From assembly GCA_009929485.1 (NCBI GenBank), contig SAAJ01000020.1:1-52338 (forward strand): DNA of 52,338 nt, given 5' to 3'. Below, piece after piece: positions 24,862 to 33,802 of this stretch (its first letter is position 1; each line of letters opens with the position of its first letter). Position numbers and translations under genes: made by a program. Under the pieces are notes generated by a model that saw only the letters and a program-made list of their open reading frames with translations, did no database searches and was not told the DNA's origin. Origin of the DNA: Negativicutes bacterium (GTDB lineage Bacteria > Bacillota > Negativicutes > Anaeromusales > Anaeromusaceae).

Positions 24862-25703
24862 AGATTCTTGTAACCGGAGGCAACGGCCAGCTGGGCCGGG
24901 CCTTTCAGCAGCTGCAGGCGCAGACGGAGCATGAAATCATCGCCATGGACGTGGATTGTTTGGACATTACCAACCAGAAGCAGGTGTTTGCGGTCATGGA
25001 AGAGCTGCGCCCGGACGCGGTGGTTCATGGGGCGGCCTACACCCAGGTGGATTTGGCTGAAAGTCGTGAAGACGACGCTTTTCGCGTCAATGCCGTGGGT
25101 ACGCAGAACATCGCCGCCGCCTGTCTGGCGCATAATGCCAAGCTGGTCTATGTCAGCACCGACTATGTTTTTGACGGCGAAAAAGAGACGCCCTATGTGG
25201 AAACCGACGCCGTTTGTCCGCAAAGCGCCTATGGCCGGACTAAGCTGGCCGGCGAGGAACTGGCGGCACGCATTTGCCCGCGCCTTTTTATTGCCCGTAC
25301 GGCTTGGCTTTACGGGGACGGCAACAATTTTGTCCGCACTATGCGCAAGCTGGCGGCGGAAAAGAACGAGCTCAGCGTAGTGCATGATCAGACAGGGACG
25401 CCGACGTACGCGGTGGATTTGGCGCAGGCCATTTTGCAGCTGCTCCCTACCGCTCACTATGGTACTTACCATATGACCAATAACGGTCAATGCACCTGGT
25501 ACGAATTTGCCTGCGAAATTTTGCGGCAAAGCGGCAGCGCTACGCCGGTGCGTTCGGTAACGACCGCCGAATTTGTGCGTCCCGCCAAGCGGCCGCGCCA
25601 TTCGGTGCTGCGCAACTACATGCTGGAGCAAACCATCGGCGATCCCTTCCGTCCCTGGCAGGAGGCGCTGGCTGAGTATTTGAAGCGAGAGGATAGTTTG
25701 TGA
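24858..25703 (+). CDS. rfbD: dTDP-4-dehydrorhamnose reductase
   Basis: Last step of dTDP-L-rhamnose synthesis: NAD(P)H-dependent reduction of the 4-keto group. The 281-residue protein has 'ILVTGGNGQLGRAFQ', 'AAYTQVDLAE', 'VYVSTDYVFDGEKETPY', 'QSAYGRTKLAGEE' (YxxxK) and 'RTAWLYGDGNNFVRTM', all typical of RmlD. It overlaps rfbB and is itself overlapped four bases by the GTGA of the transporter gene downstream, so rhamnose synthesis and O-antigen export are translationally linked. It is the last GC-rich gene before an abrupt AT-rich shift. Confidence 0.93.
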   Translation: MKILVTGGNGQLGRAFQQLQAQTEHEIIAMDVDCLDITNQKQVFAVMEELRPDAVVHGAAYTQVDLAESREDDAFRVNAVGTQNIAAACLAHNAKLVYVSTDYVFDGEKETPYVETDAVCPQSAYGRTKLAGEELAARICPRLFIARTAWLYGDGNNFVRTMRKLAAEKNELSVVHDQTGTPTYAVDLAQAILQLLPTAHYGTYHMTNNGQCTWYEFACEILRQSGSATPVRSVTTAEFVRPAKRPRHSVLRNYMLEQTIGDPFRPWQEALAEYLKREDSL

Positions 25704-26509
25704 ATTCGTTTCGGAAATTTATAGAATTTTTGTTAGAACTTTTTCGCAGCCGCGAAATGATTTGGGCGCTGACTAAACAAGATCTTGCGAATCGCTACTT
25801 GGGATCGGTTTTTGGATTTTTATGGGTATTTATCCAGCCAGCAGTGACCATCTTGGTTTTTTGGTTTGTATTTGAAGTAGGTTTTAAGTCCATGCCTGTA
25901 GATAATGTACCGTTTATATTATGGCTTATGTGCGGCATGATTCCTTGGTTTTTTTTGTCAGACAGCATTGCGGCTGCGACTCCGGCAGTCATTGAAAACG
26001 CATATCTCGTGAAGAAAGTTGTTTTTCGTGTGAGCATATTGCCCTTGATTAAAATTTTTTCGGCAGTGGTAGTACAATTTTTTTTCATAGTCGTTCTTTT
26101 AGGAATGTTTTCATTTTATTCTATTCCTTTGACGACGTATGCATTGCAATTACTTTATTATTTGTTCTACGCCTTAATTTTAGTGGCGGGCCTTTCTTGG
26201 CTGACGTCTTCATTGATTATCTTTTTAAAAGACGTAGGGCAGTTTGTTGCAATTATGCTGCAGTTTGGTTTTTGGATGACGCCGATTTTTTGGTTTTTGA
26301 AGATGGTACCAGAGCCATACCAGGAGTTGTTGCAGTTAAATCCGGCGTTTTATTTGGTAGAAGGATATCGCAATAGCTTGATTTATCAGCATTGGTTTTG
26401 GGAAGACGGTGGTATGGCGTTGTATTATTGGATGGTTGCAGGAAGTGTTTTTTGTCTGGGTGCGCTGGTATTTCGTCGTTTGCGGCCCCATTTCGCCGAT
26501 GTAATTTAA
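25700..26509 (+). CDS. wzm: O-antigen ABC transporter, permease subunit
   Basis: Inner-membrane permease of 269 residues that, with the ATPase downstream, flips finished undecaprenyl-linked O-polysaccharide to the periplasm. 'IWALTKQDLANRYLGSVFGFLWVFIQPA' is the typical amphipathic start, and about six membrane segments follow. 'FWMTPIFWFLKMVPEPYQELLQLNPAFYLVEGYRN' is the ABC-2 polysaccharide-exporter signature. GTG 25700 overlaps the rfbD stop. Base composition drops sharply here: one 60-base row (25861-25920) has 19 G+C, against 38 in a row of rfbB (24241-24300). This suggests the exporter module was acquired separately. Confidence 0.88.
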   Translation: MNSFRKFIEFLLELFRSREMIWALTKQDLANRYLGSVFGFLWVFIQPAVTILVFWFVFEVGFKSMPVDNVPFILWLMCGMIPWFFLSDSIAAATPAVIENAYLVKKVVFRVSILPLIKIFSAVVVQFFFIVVLLGMFSFYSIPLTTYALQLLYYLFYALILVAGLSWLTSSLIIFLKDVGQFVAIMLQFGFWMTPIFWFLKMVPEPYQELLQLNPAFYLVEGYRNSLIYQHWFWEDGGMALYYWMVAGSVFCLGALVFRRLRPHFADVI

Positions 26510-26536
26510 GTAAGAATGGCAGAAGGAAGTAGAGTC

Positions 26537-27763
26537 ATGGCGGATAACGCAATTCAGATCGAGCATGTTTCCAAAATATATCAAGTATATGACAGTCTGA
26601 AAGATCGTCTAAAGCAGAGTCTATGGTGGGGAAATCACAAATTTTATCGCGAATTTTGGGCCGTACGGGATGTTTCTTTAACCATTCCCAAAGGAGAAAC
26701 AGTCGGGTTAATTGGACGTAATGGTTCTGGCAAGAGCACGTTGCTGCAAATGATTGTAGGAACCTTGACTCCCAGCAGTGGTTCAATACATACTCAAGGG
26801 AGAATTGCGGCGCTCTTGGAGCTTGGCAGTGGTTTTAACCCCGAACTGACAGGCCGTGAAAATGTTCGCTTGCAAGGACTGATTATGGGGCTTTCAGCGC
26901 ATGAAATCCAGAAAAAGCTTCCAGAAATTGAAAGATTTGCGGAAATTGGAGATTTTATTGATCAACCAGTGAAGATGTATTCTTCTGGTATGTTTGTCCG
27001 CTTGGCTTTCGCTTGTGCTGTCAATGTGGATCCGGATATCCTGGTTGTTGATGAGGCATTGGCAGTGGGTGATATGCATTTTCAGTTAAAATGTATCGAT
27101 AAGATGAAGGCATTTAAAAAGCGCGGTAAAACGATTTTATTTGTCAGTCATGATATTTACGCGGTTAAAAATTTTTGCAATCAAGCTATTTGGATGATGG
27201 ATGGTAAAATTCACTTGCGCGGGGATGTCAACCGGGTGGCAGATGAATACCAAACGTATATGCGTTATATTGAAGAGCCGGCAGAGGTTAACGAGGTAGG
27301 TGAAACGCCTGCATTGGCTGGTTTGACTGAAGAGTGTTCTTCGCAAGTTGTGACGATTCATGATGCGTTTTTTTATGATAAATGCGGTAAAATTGTGCAA
27401 AATGTTGCTTATGGAGAACCCTGGAGCGTGATGGTTGATTATACCCTGCATAAGCCGCTGCAAGGGCTTGTAGGCGGGATTGCTGTATATGACTCGAAAA
27501 ATACATATGTTTGCGGTTTGAATACCAAGCTGGATCAGTACGCCTTGCCGGAGCAGCCTGGGAAGTATCAATTATGGCTGGAGTACAAGAACATACAGCT
27601 TCTGCCAGGAACTTATTTTATTGATATTGGCTTTTTTGAAAGCTCCGGTGTTGTAAGTCTGGATTACAAAAGCCGCAGCCACTATATTCGCATAGAGCCG
27701 AATGGAGAATATTTTGCAGAAGGTTTGACTTTTTTAAATCACAAATGGTCTCATCGACCTTAA
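26537..27763 (+). CDS. wzt: O-antigen ABC transporter, ATPase with C-terminal glycan-binding domain
   Basis: ATPase partner of Wzm (408 residues). The N-terminal nucleotide-binding domain has Walker A GRNGSGKST (about 60-68), the Wzt-type signature 'MYSSGMFVRLAFA' and Walker B 'DILVVDEALAVGD', then the switch His in 'LFVSHD'. Residues from about 260 to 408 form an extra beta-rich domain ('IHDAFFYDKCGKIVQNVAYGEPW' onward). In O9a-type systems such a domain recognises the capped end of the O-polysaccharide. ATG 26537 has an AGAAGGAAGT site seven bases away and is preferred to ATG 26516. A methyltransferase gene follows within 30 bases, fitting the cap-recognition model. Confidence 0.88.
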   Translation: MADNAIQIEHVSKIYQVYDSLKDRLKQSLWWGNHKFYREFWAVRDVSLTIPKGETVGLIGRNGSGKSTLLQMIVGTLTPSSGSIHTQGRIAALLELGSGFNPELTGRENVRLQGLIMGLSAHEIQKKLPEIERFAEIGDFIDQPVKMYSSGMFVRLAFACAVNVDPDILVVDEALAVGDMHFQLKCIDKMKAFKKRGKTILFVSHDIYAVKNFCNQAIWMMDGKIHLRGDVNRVADEYQTYMRYIEEPAEVNEVGETPALAGLTEECSSQVVTIHDAFFYDKCGKIVQNVAYGEPWSVMVDYTLHKPLQGLVGGIAVYDSKNTYVCGLNTKLDQYALPEQPGKYQLWLEYKNIQLLPGTYFIDIGFFESSGVVSLDYKSRSHYIRIEPNGEYFAEGLTFLNHKWSHRP

Positions 27764-27791
27764 AAGAATGCGCAGAAAGGTAGGAGTCGCT

Positions 27792-29273
27792 GTGAAATAT
27801 GATTTTGAAATTGATATGGAAAGCCAGAATGCTATGTCCTTAGTATTACAACGAGTCAAGCCGCAAACGCGCATTCTTGAATTTGGCCCGGCAACCGGTT
27901 ATATGACGCGCTATATGAAAGAGATACTTGGCTGCCGCATTTGGGGAGTCGAGATCGATCCGGAAGCGGCAGCGCAGACTGCAGCCTATACGGAGGACAT
28001 CGTTATTGGGGATGCAGATGCCTTGGCTTGGTTGGTGACCTATAAGGGGAAAAAGTTTGACCATATTTTATTTGTAGACGTTTTGGAGCATCTACGAAAC
28101 CCGTTGCTTGTGCTGCAAACAGCGAAAGAGCTGCTTGCTCCAGATGGAACGATACTTATTTCAGTTCCCAATATAGCACATAATGCGGTCATTCTCGAAC
28201 TATTGCAGGGACGCTTTAATTATCAGAAAACCGGCTTGCTGGATGACACGCATATTCATTTTTTTACGCGTGATAGTTTGGCGACTATGGTGCGGCAAAG
28301 CGGTCTAAGCGTGACAGCTTGGGAGACGACTGAGGCCTGCCCGGAGGATACGGAATTTGGGTGTTCTTATGACCAGGTGCCTGAAAATATTGAGTCCCTA
28401 CTGCGTCAGCGGATGGAAGGGCATATCTATCAATGGATTATTGAAGTAAAAGAAACCCCTCGGGAAGAACAACCTAAATTGCTTAATGGGCTGGTGGATG
28501 ACGAACTGCAGCTCTTTTATGGACCAAGCGATACATGGAATGAAGAGGCGAGTTTGCGCAGACCATTAAGTCTGGCGGCAGAAGGAACAGAATATGCCTT
28601 TTCGTTTACATGGACAGGGCATGGCGAGCTGCGCTTGGACCCCGGCAATAAACCGGCTTTTTGTGAACTTTCACAGGCGCGTCTTGTTTGTGAAGATGGC
28701 TCGGTGATTTTTCCTGACATAGCAGCAGCAGGGGATTTAGTAGTATTACAGGCGACGGAAGAGAAGTGGACTTTGTTATCGTTTGGCATAGATCCCCAAA
28801 TTCGGATTTCTACGGAAAAACTTGCTGGGCAACAACAGCAAGTGGAGCTGCGCTTTTCATTGAAAGTGAAACGGAGCGTTAATAAGGGGATGTCGCCGCT
28901 GCTGGCGGATTTTGTCAGCCAATATAAGCCGGATTTGGGGAATATTGGCGTGCTTTTAGCAGCGCTGCGCAAGGATACGGATAAATGGCAAGAAGAGGCA
29001 CATATTTGGCGACACGAAACAGAGCGATTGCAAAAGGACATACAGCGCAAAGATAATGAAATTCAGCGCAAAGACAATGAAATGGATAAGGCGCAAGAAA
29101 TGTTGCAAGATGCACATAGTCAAATGGCGAAGCTTCATGAAAAAATTTACTTGCAGAATGTAGAACTTGCAAAGTTGCAAAACTGGCAAAATAATTTATT
29201 GTTATCCAAAGGTTGGCGTTGGGGCAGCACTCTGCCTTTTTTAGGAAAACGGCTGTTTCCGCAGCCAAAATGA
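27792..29273 (+). CDS. SAM-dependent methyltransferase with C-terminal coiled coil, candidate O-antigen terminator
   Basis: A 493-residue protein in three parts. Residues 1-200 are a class I methyltransferase: 'ILEFGPATGYMTRYM' (SAM loop), 'VEIDPEAA', 'FDHILFVDVLEHLRNP' and 'LISVPNIAHNAVILELLQGRF'. Residues 245-375 look beta-rich and are unassigned. Residues 395-463 are a heptad-like, highly charged coiled coil ('QRKDNEIQRKDNEMDKAQ'), ending with 'LLSKGWRWGSTLPFL', a tail that could bind membrane. GTG 27792 has TAGGAG upstream; ATG 27768 is the alternative. Lying directly after wzt, it resembles WbdD, whose methyltransferase caps the chain and whose coiled coil sets chain length. Unlike WbdD, no kinase domain is recognised. 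The methyltransferase call is secure; the terminator role is inferred. Confidence 0.75.
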   Translation: MKYDFEIDMESQNAMSLVLQRVKPQTRILEFGPATGYMTRYMKEILGCRIWGVEIDPEAAAQTAAYTEDIVIGDADALAWLVTYKGKKFDHILFVDVLEHLRNPLLVLQTAKELLAPDGTILISVPNIAHNAVILELLQGRFNYQKTGLLDDTHIHFFTRDSLATMVRQSGLSVTAWETTEACPEDTEFGCSYDQVPENIESLLRQRMEGHIYQWIIEVKETPREEQPKLLNGLVDDELQLFYGPSDTWNEEASLRRPLSLAAEGTEYAFSFTWTGHGELRLDPGNKPAFCELSQARLVCEDGSVIFPDIAAAGDLVVLQATEEKWTLLSFGIDPQIRISTEKLAGQQQQVELRFSLKVKRSVNKGMSPLLADFVSQYKPDLGNIGVLLAALRKDTDKWQEEAHIWRHETERLQKDIQRKDNEIQRKDNEMDKAQEMLQDAHSQMAKLHEKIYLQNVELAKLQNWQNNLLLSKGWRWGSTLPFLGKRLFPQPK

Positions 29274-29295
29274 ATGAGATATTGAGGGATGCAGC

Positions 29296-31950
29296 ATGGG
29301 GGGAAAAATGCGAAACAAGCTATGTAAATATCTTGCCAGGGGAGGAAGCCGCTCTTGGCGGATTCGTAAAGCGGCAGATGTATTGGAGCGTGATGGTTGG
29401 GCGAGGTTGTGTGAAAAAACATGGCAATATTTGCGGATTCGCTGGAATCGCAAGACCTATGAATGGCAGCATGCCGCAGACATTCAGGCGGCTAGGGAGA
29501 GGTTGTTAAAACAAAGCTTTCAAGACGAAGGAGCCGTAAAGGAGGGGATGGTCGGATTTACGATCGTCTCGAAAAACTATACACATTACGCCTTGACGTT
29601 GCGCGAGTCTTTTTTACGTCATCATCCAGAGGCGCAGTTTATTATTTTCTTAATGGATATGTATTTGACCCCCGAAGAAATAGAATTGTTTTCTTCAGTA
29701 ACGGAGAAAGGAGTGCGTATTGTTTGTTTCCATGAAGTAAAAAATGCTATTCCCTGGAAGCGCATCGAGGACATGCTTTTTAAGTATGATATCTTAGAAA
29801 TGAATACGGCTATTAAACCCTTTGTATTGGAATATCTGTGCAATGTGGGTTATGACAAAGTGTTGTATATCGATCCGGATATTTATTTTACAGGGACGGC
29901 GCAGTCCTTGTTGGATGCCTTGGAGGAAGTTGATATTATTTTGACGCCTCATGCATTGGCTCCTTTTAACGATGAAAAAATGCCCGACGATTTGACCATC
30001 TTGAACGCGGGTACATACAATTTGGGCTTTTTAGCGTTGCGTAATACGCCTAATACTATTAATTTATGTAAATGGTGGCAGCAAAAGCTCTTTGACGGCT
30101 GCTTTATGGATTTGCCTAAAGGCATGCATGTCGACCAAAAATGGATGGACTTAGCGCCTTCTTATTTTGACAAAGTAGTAGTGTGGAAACATCCCGGTTA
30201 TAATGCGGCGTATTGGAACTTGCATGAGCGGGTCATTAAAAATGAAGACGAAAAATGGCTGGCTAATGGCTTGCCTTTAGTTTTCTTTCATTTTAGCGGG
30301 TTGCCTTTAGAAGATATAGGGGTTGTATCAAAACACCAAACACGGCATCGGATTCAAAAAGAAAGCGAAGTGTGGCCACTTTTCGCCGAATATCGGGAAG
30401 CGGTATTGAATAATGGCTATCACGTTTTCCGCAAATCCTGCGAATATTACTTTGATTATCTTCCAGGTACGACTCTGCGTATTCCTCAACCAGCACGACG
30501 TTTATACAAGGAGATCTTGCCGAAAATAGCTAATCCTTTTGTTCCTTCACGTACTCATCGGCAAAAGACAGTGGAAGCCTTGAGCCAAGGACAAGAGGGA
30601 TCATCGCAGCTTCCACTGCTGGCACAGGCAATTTGGGAGTGTCGCAAGGATTTGCAAAAAGCGTTTCCTGATCCCGAAGCTAAGCATAAAGAGGAGTTTT
30701 TGGGCTGGTATGCATCGGCTGCGCAGAGAGAGTATGGCATCAACGAGGCGCTGCGTACAGGCCATGCGGATGAGCAAGCGCTGCAACAGGCTATACGACA
30801 ACAGGCAGTAGGCTTAAATTTGATAGGCTATTTTGGTAATTTAATTGGCACAGCGGAAGTTAGCCGTTCTTTTGTCAAGCAGACTTATGGCAGTGGCGTG
30901 CCATTTTCCTTATTTCCCTTAGTTTCGGAAGCGCATGAAAAAATTTCAGTACTGGAATGTGATGAATTTTATCAGTATTATACTGAACAGCCTATTTTTG
31001 GTGCGAATGTATTTTTTGTTAACGCAGGTGAAATGGAAAGTGTGCAGCGGCATTATCCGGATTTGTTTAAAAATCGATGGAATATTGCGGTTTGGTGGTG
31101 GGAGTTTGACGATCATTTCCATTTTGACGAAGCCTTTCAGTATGTAGATGAAGTATTTGTGTTGACTGATTTTGTAAAGCGAGGAATTGAGAAAGCGGCG
31201 CCTGCTGGAAAAAAGGTGACTAAAATCACATATCCTTTTGTGAAAAATTGGGTAATTTCTCAGAGTCCGTCTTTGGTAAAAAAACAGTATGGTGTAGCGG
31301 AAGATGAGTACTTGTTTTTCTTTAATTTCGATTTTTTAAGTAGTTATGAGCGTAAAAATCCGGAAGCTATATTGCGCGCTTTTGCGCAAGCCTTTGATTC
31401 CGCCACTAAAGTAAAATTACTTTTGAAAACGGTTCATTATCATGGCTTTAACGAGCAAGTAAAAAAGCTGGAGAGCTTGCTGGATGCTTTGCATATTCGT
31501 GAACAAGTTATTTTTGTTAATGAGGCTCTTAGTCGAAACGAATTTATGACTTTACTAAATGCTTGCGACAGTTATATTTCGCTTCATCGTTCCGAAGGAT
31601 TAGGTTTGGGGCTATTGGAAGCTATGTATTTGGGAAAACCTGTTATTGGTACGGCGTTTGGCGGCAATATGGATTTTATGACTAAGGAAAATTCTTTTTT
31701 AGTTAGCTATAGAATGGTTCCTTTGCAAGAAGACTTTGGGCCGTATCGTAAAGGCTGGCTGTGGGCTGAAGCGGACATAGAGGAAGCGGCGGCCAAGATG
31801 AAAGCTGTATATGAAAATCCAGAGCAGGCGCAACAAAAAGCAAAGCAGGCTCAATGCGACGTGCGTAGTCGATATAGTCCAGCTGCATTTCAGGCCGATT
31901 TATTTCGCCTGTGGAAAAAAAATAGCAGCATAAAGACGCACAAAAAATGA
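29296..31950 (+). CDS. Two-domain glycosyltransferase (GT8-like plus GT4)
   Basis: An 884-residue protein with two glycosyltransferase modules. Residues about 80-420 resemble GT-A enzymes of the GT8/nucleotide-diphospho-sugar class: 'GFTIVSKNYTHYALTLRESFLRHHP', the DxD-type 'VLYIDPDIYFTG' near 190, and 'ILNAGTYNLGFLALRN'. Residues about 510-880 are a GT4-type GT-B domain: 'GLNLIGYFGNLIGTAEVSRSFV', 'YISLHRSEGLGLGLLEAMYLGKPVIGT' (ExxxxxxxE donor site). It probably adds two different sugars of the O-repeat or an adaptor region. ATG 29296 follows GAGGGA; ATG 29308 is also possible. The DNA is AT-rich like its neighbours. Specificities are unknown. Confidence 0.78.
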   Translation: MGGKMRNKLCKYLARGGSRSWRIRKAADVLERDGWARLCEKTWQYLRIRWNRKTYEWQHAADIQAARERLLKQSFQDEGAVKEGMVGFTIVSKNYTHYALTLRESFLRHHPEAQFIIFLMDMYLTPEEIELFSSVTEKGVRIVCFHEVKNAIPWKRIEDMLFKYDILEMNTAIKPFVLEYLCNVGYDKVLYIDPDIYFTGTAQSLLDALEEVDIILTPHALAPFNDEKMPDDLTILNAGTYNLGFLALRNTPNTINLCKWWQQKLFDGCFMDLPKGMHVDQKWMDLAPSYFDKVVVWKHPGYNAAYWNLHERVIKNEDEKWLANGLPLVFFHFSGLPLEDIGVVSKHQTRHRIQKESEVWPLFAEYREAVLNNGYHVFRKSCEYYFDYLPGTTLRIPQPARRLYKEILPKIANPFVPSRTHRQKTVEALSQGQEGSSQLPLLAQAIWECRKDLQKAFPDPEAKHKEEFLGWYASAAQREYGINEALRTGHADEQALQQAIRQQAVGLNLIGYFGNLIGTAEVSRSFVKQTYGSGVPFSLFPLVSEAHEKISVLECDEFYQYYTEQPIFGANVFFVNAGEMESVQRHYPDLFKNRWNIAVWWWEFDDHFHFDEAFQYVDEVFVLTDFVKRGIEKAAPAGKKVTKITYPFVKNWVISQSPSLVKKQYGVAEDEYLFFFNFDFLSSYERKNPEAILRAFAQAFDSATKVKLLLKTVHYHGFNEQVKKLESLLDALHIREQVIFVNEALSRNEFMTLLNACDSYISLHRSEGLGLGLLEAMYLGKPVIGTAFGGNMDFMTKENSFLVSYRMVPLQEDFGPYRKGWLWAEADIEEAAAKMKAVYENPEQAQQKAKQAQCDVRSRYSPAAFQADLFRLWKKNSSIKTHKK

Positions 31951-32095
31951 ATCAAATCCTGAATAATTAAACGGAGAGCCACAGATTTGTTGTGCGCTTG
32001 TCTAAGAGTGGTCGCTTTTTAAATCGTCGCTTCTTGACAGCGTCCTGATTAATCAGTGGTTTTTCGACTTTTTAAGAGGTGGAAAGAAAGTCGTG

Positions 32096-33796
32096 ATGAA
32101 AAAAGGCAAACTATGTTGGCTGTTGCTGTGTGTTTGGCTTGGGAGCGGAGCGGCATTGTGGTTGCAAGAAAAAAATGCAGGGACAATATGGTTGGAGATG
32201 GAAACTAGTCCAACTGCTAATGTACAGGTGTTTTTTTGGACACAGGAAGGATACCAAGAAAGCAATAGTGTTTTTTTTGCAACGAAGGAAGGTGATGTAC
32301 AACGATACGCTGTTCCCGTGCCGAAGGGAACTGAGTCGTCGATTAGAGTAGATCCGTTGTCTGCTCCTGGTTATTTCGCTATCCGTTCTATTTCTTATCA
32401 AGGTTGCCATAATTCATGGAATTTGTCTGGTGAAGAGTTGACTTCGCATTTGCGCATGGGGTCTCAAATGGAACTAATTGGTATGAAAAGAGGAGCTTGG
32501 CAAGGAAAGTCTCTTGGCAATGATCCTTCTTTTGAAGTGCTTAATTTGCATTTTGACAAAGAATTGGAGCTTGAAGAAAGAATAAAAGTAGCAGCTTGGG
32601 GCGGGATAACGGCCGGTTTGATTTGGATAATTATGGCTTTTGCTTGGAGCGCTTCTCGGTTGTGGAAGCGCGTGTTTTTCTATATGGCGGCCGGAAAACT
32701 TATTTCTTGGAAGAAATGGAGCGGTGTGTATGGCGGCCTTACTCTAGTTGCTTTACTACTAGTAGGATGCGTTAATTTGATTTTAGATCCGTTTGGAGTG
32801 TTCAAAAGTTCTGTTTTTTCGCAACCATTTCAATTAAATGAGCGGTTTCGTAAAGTGGATTTTTTACTGCACAATGTAAAGCCTTTTGATACGTATTTGT
32901 TTGGGTCTTCGCGTATAGGCGTTGTTGACCCGTGCGTGTATGAGAAACTTTTGCCTGGAGCGCACGTTTATAACTTTAGTGTGTCATCTGCTTCTGTAGC
33001 GGATATTAGAAATCAATTGGTGTTTCTTAGCCAACAGTCGTGGCCATTGCGCTTAGTAGTAGTCCAAATTGATTTGGAAAATATGATGGTTTCTAAAAAC
33101 GAAGAATCTGATTATTTGCGCAAGGAGCATCCGTTGCTGAGGCAAGAAGCAGCGTGGAAGTATTATCTTGGATATGCACTAATACAGCCGAAAGAAAATT
33201 GGCAGGGAAAATGGGAAAATAATTATAAACCCATAGAAGATAGAAAATATGACTGGGTTTATGATGTGGAAAAAAGTGGACGTACTTGGCCGCAGGGAAA
33301 ACAGCAGCGAATTGAAAAAGAAGGGGAACAATATTGGAATAAGGAAGTAACGTTGCAAAGAGATGTGCGTACGCGAGCCGTGCGAATTCGCGAAAAGCAA
33401 TGGAAGGAAAATCTACAAGCGTTACAGGAGATTCGGGATCTATGCCGCGACAGAGGAATACGGCTTCTAGTTGCGGTGACTCCGCAGTCGCCGCAATTGA
33501 CAAATTTAGTAGTGACGGAAGACTATTTGCGATTTTTAGAAGACTTGGCAAAAATAACATCTTATTGGAACTTTAGCGGTTATAATTCAGTTACGTTAGA
33601 GCGTCAAAATTATTATGAGTTTAGTCATTATCGCCCGCATGTTGGTGAATGGATGGCTTTGCGCATGCTCGGCGGCAGTCAGGATAAAATACCTGCCGAT
33701 TTTGGAACATGGGTTTCACAAGAAACCTGGCCGCAGCATACCTTGGAAATGCGCCAGCAATTTGAAAGGATGGACCGCCAGCTGTGGGAGAGGTGA
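32096..33796 (+). CDS. SGNH-like membrane protein, AlgJ/DltD-type partner of MBOAT
   Basis: A 566-residue protein with an N-terminal membrane segment (1-24), an extracytoplasmic beta-rich part (about 35-150), two more membrane segments (about 167-190 and 210-232) and a C-terminal SGNH-like domain. That domain has 'YLFGSSRIGVVDP' (Ser near 271) and 'YEFSHYRPHVGEW' (His511), as in DltD/AlgJ-type proteins. Such proteins help an MBOAT acyltransferase pass acyl groups to a glycan outside the membrane. ATG 32096 is preferred (GAGGTGGAAAG upstream); GTG 32093 is in frame. Seven bases separate it from the MBOAT gene. The 145-base gap upstream holds a 12-base palindrome CTGATTAATCAG (32045-32056) but no clear promoter. 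The acceptor is unknown. Confidence 0.7.
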   Translation: MKKGKLCWLLLCVWLGSGAALWLQEKNAGTIWLEMETSPTANVQVFFWTQEGYQESNSVFFATKEGDVQRYAVPVPKGTESSIRVDPLSAPGYFAIRSISYQGCHNSWNLSGEELTSHLRMGSQMELIGMKRGAWQGKSLGNDPSFEVLNLHFDKELELEERIKVAAWGGITAGLIWIIMAFAWSASRLWKRVFFYMAAGKLISWKKWSGVYGGLTLVALLLVGCVNLILDPFGVFKSSVFSQPFQLNERFRKVDFLLHNVKPFDTYLFGSSRIGVVDPCVYEKLLPGAHVYNFSVSSASVADIRNQLVFLSQQSWPLRLVVVQIDLENMMVSKNEESDYLRKEHPLLRQEAAWKYYLGYALIQPKENWQGKWENNYKPIEDRKYDWVYDVEKSGRTWPQGKQQRIEKEGEQYWNKEVTLQRDVRTRAVRIREKQWKENLQALQEIRDLCRDRGIRLLVAVTPQSPQLTNLVVTEDYLRFLEDLAKITSYWNFSGYNSVTLERQNYYEFSHYRPHVGEWMALRMLGGSQDKIPADFGTWVSQETWPQHTLEMRQQFERMDRQLWER

Positions 33797-33802
33797 AAAA
33801 CG

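Noticed and set aside
24825-25631. Long antisense open frame opposite rfbD
   Set aside because: It mirrors the GC-rich coding pattern of rfbD, has no ribosome site, and rfbD has every family motif.
32034-32062. TTGACA plus the palindrome CTGATTAATCAG as promoter and operator of the acylation module
   Set aside because: No acceptable -10 lies at 16-18 bases from TTGACA, and the gap is too short to judge an operator; noted only as a palindrome.
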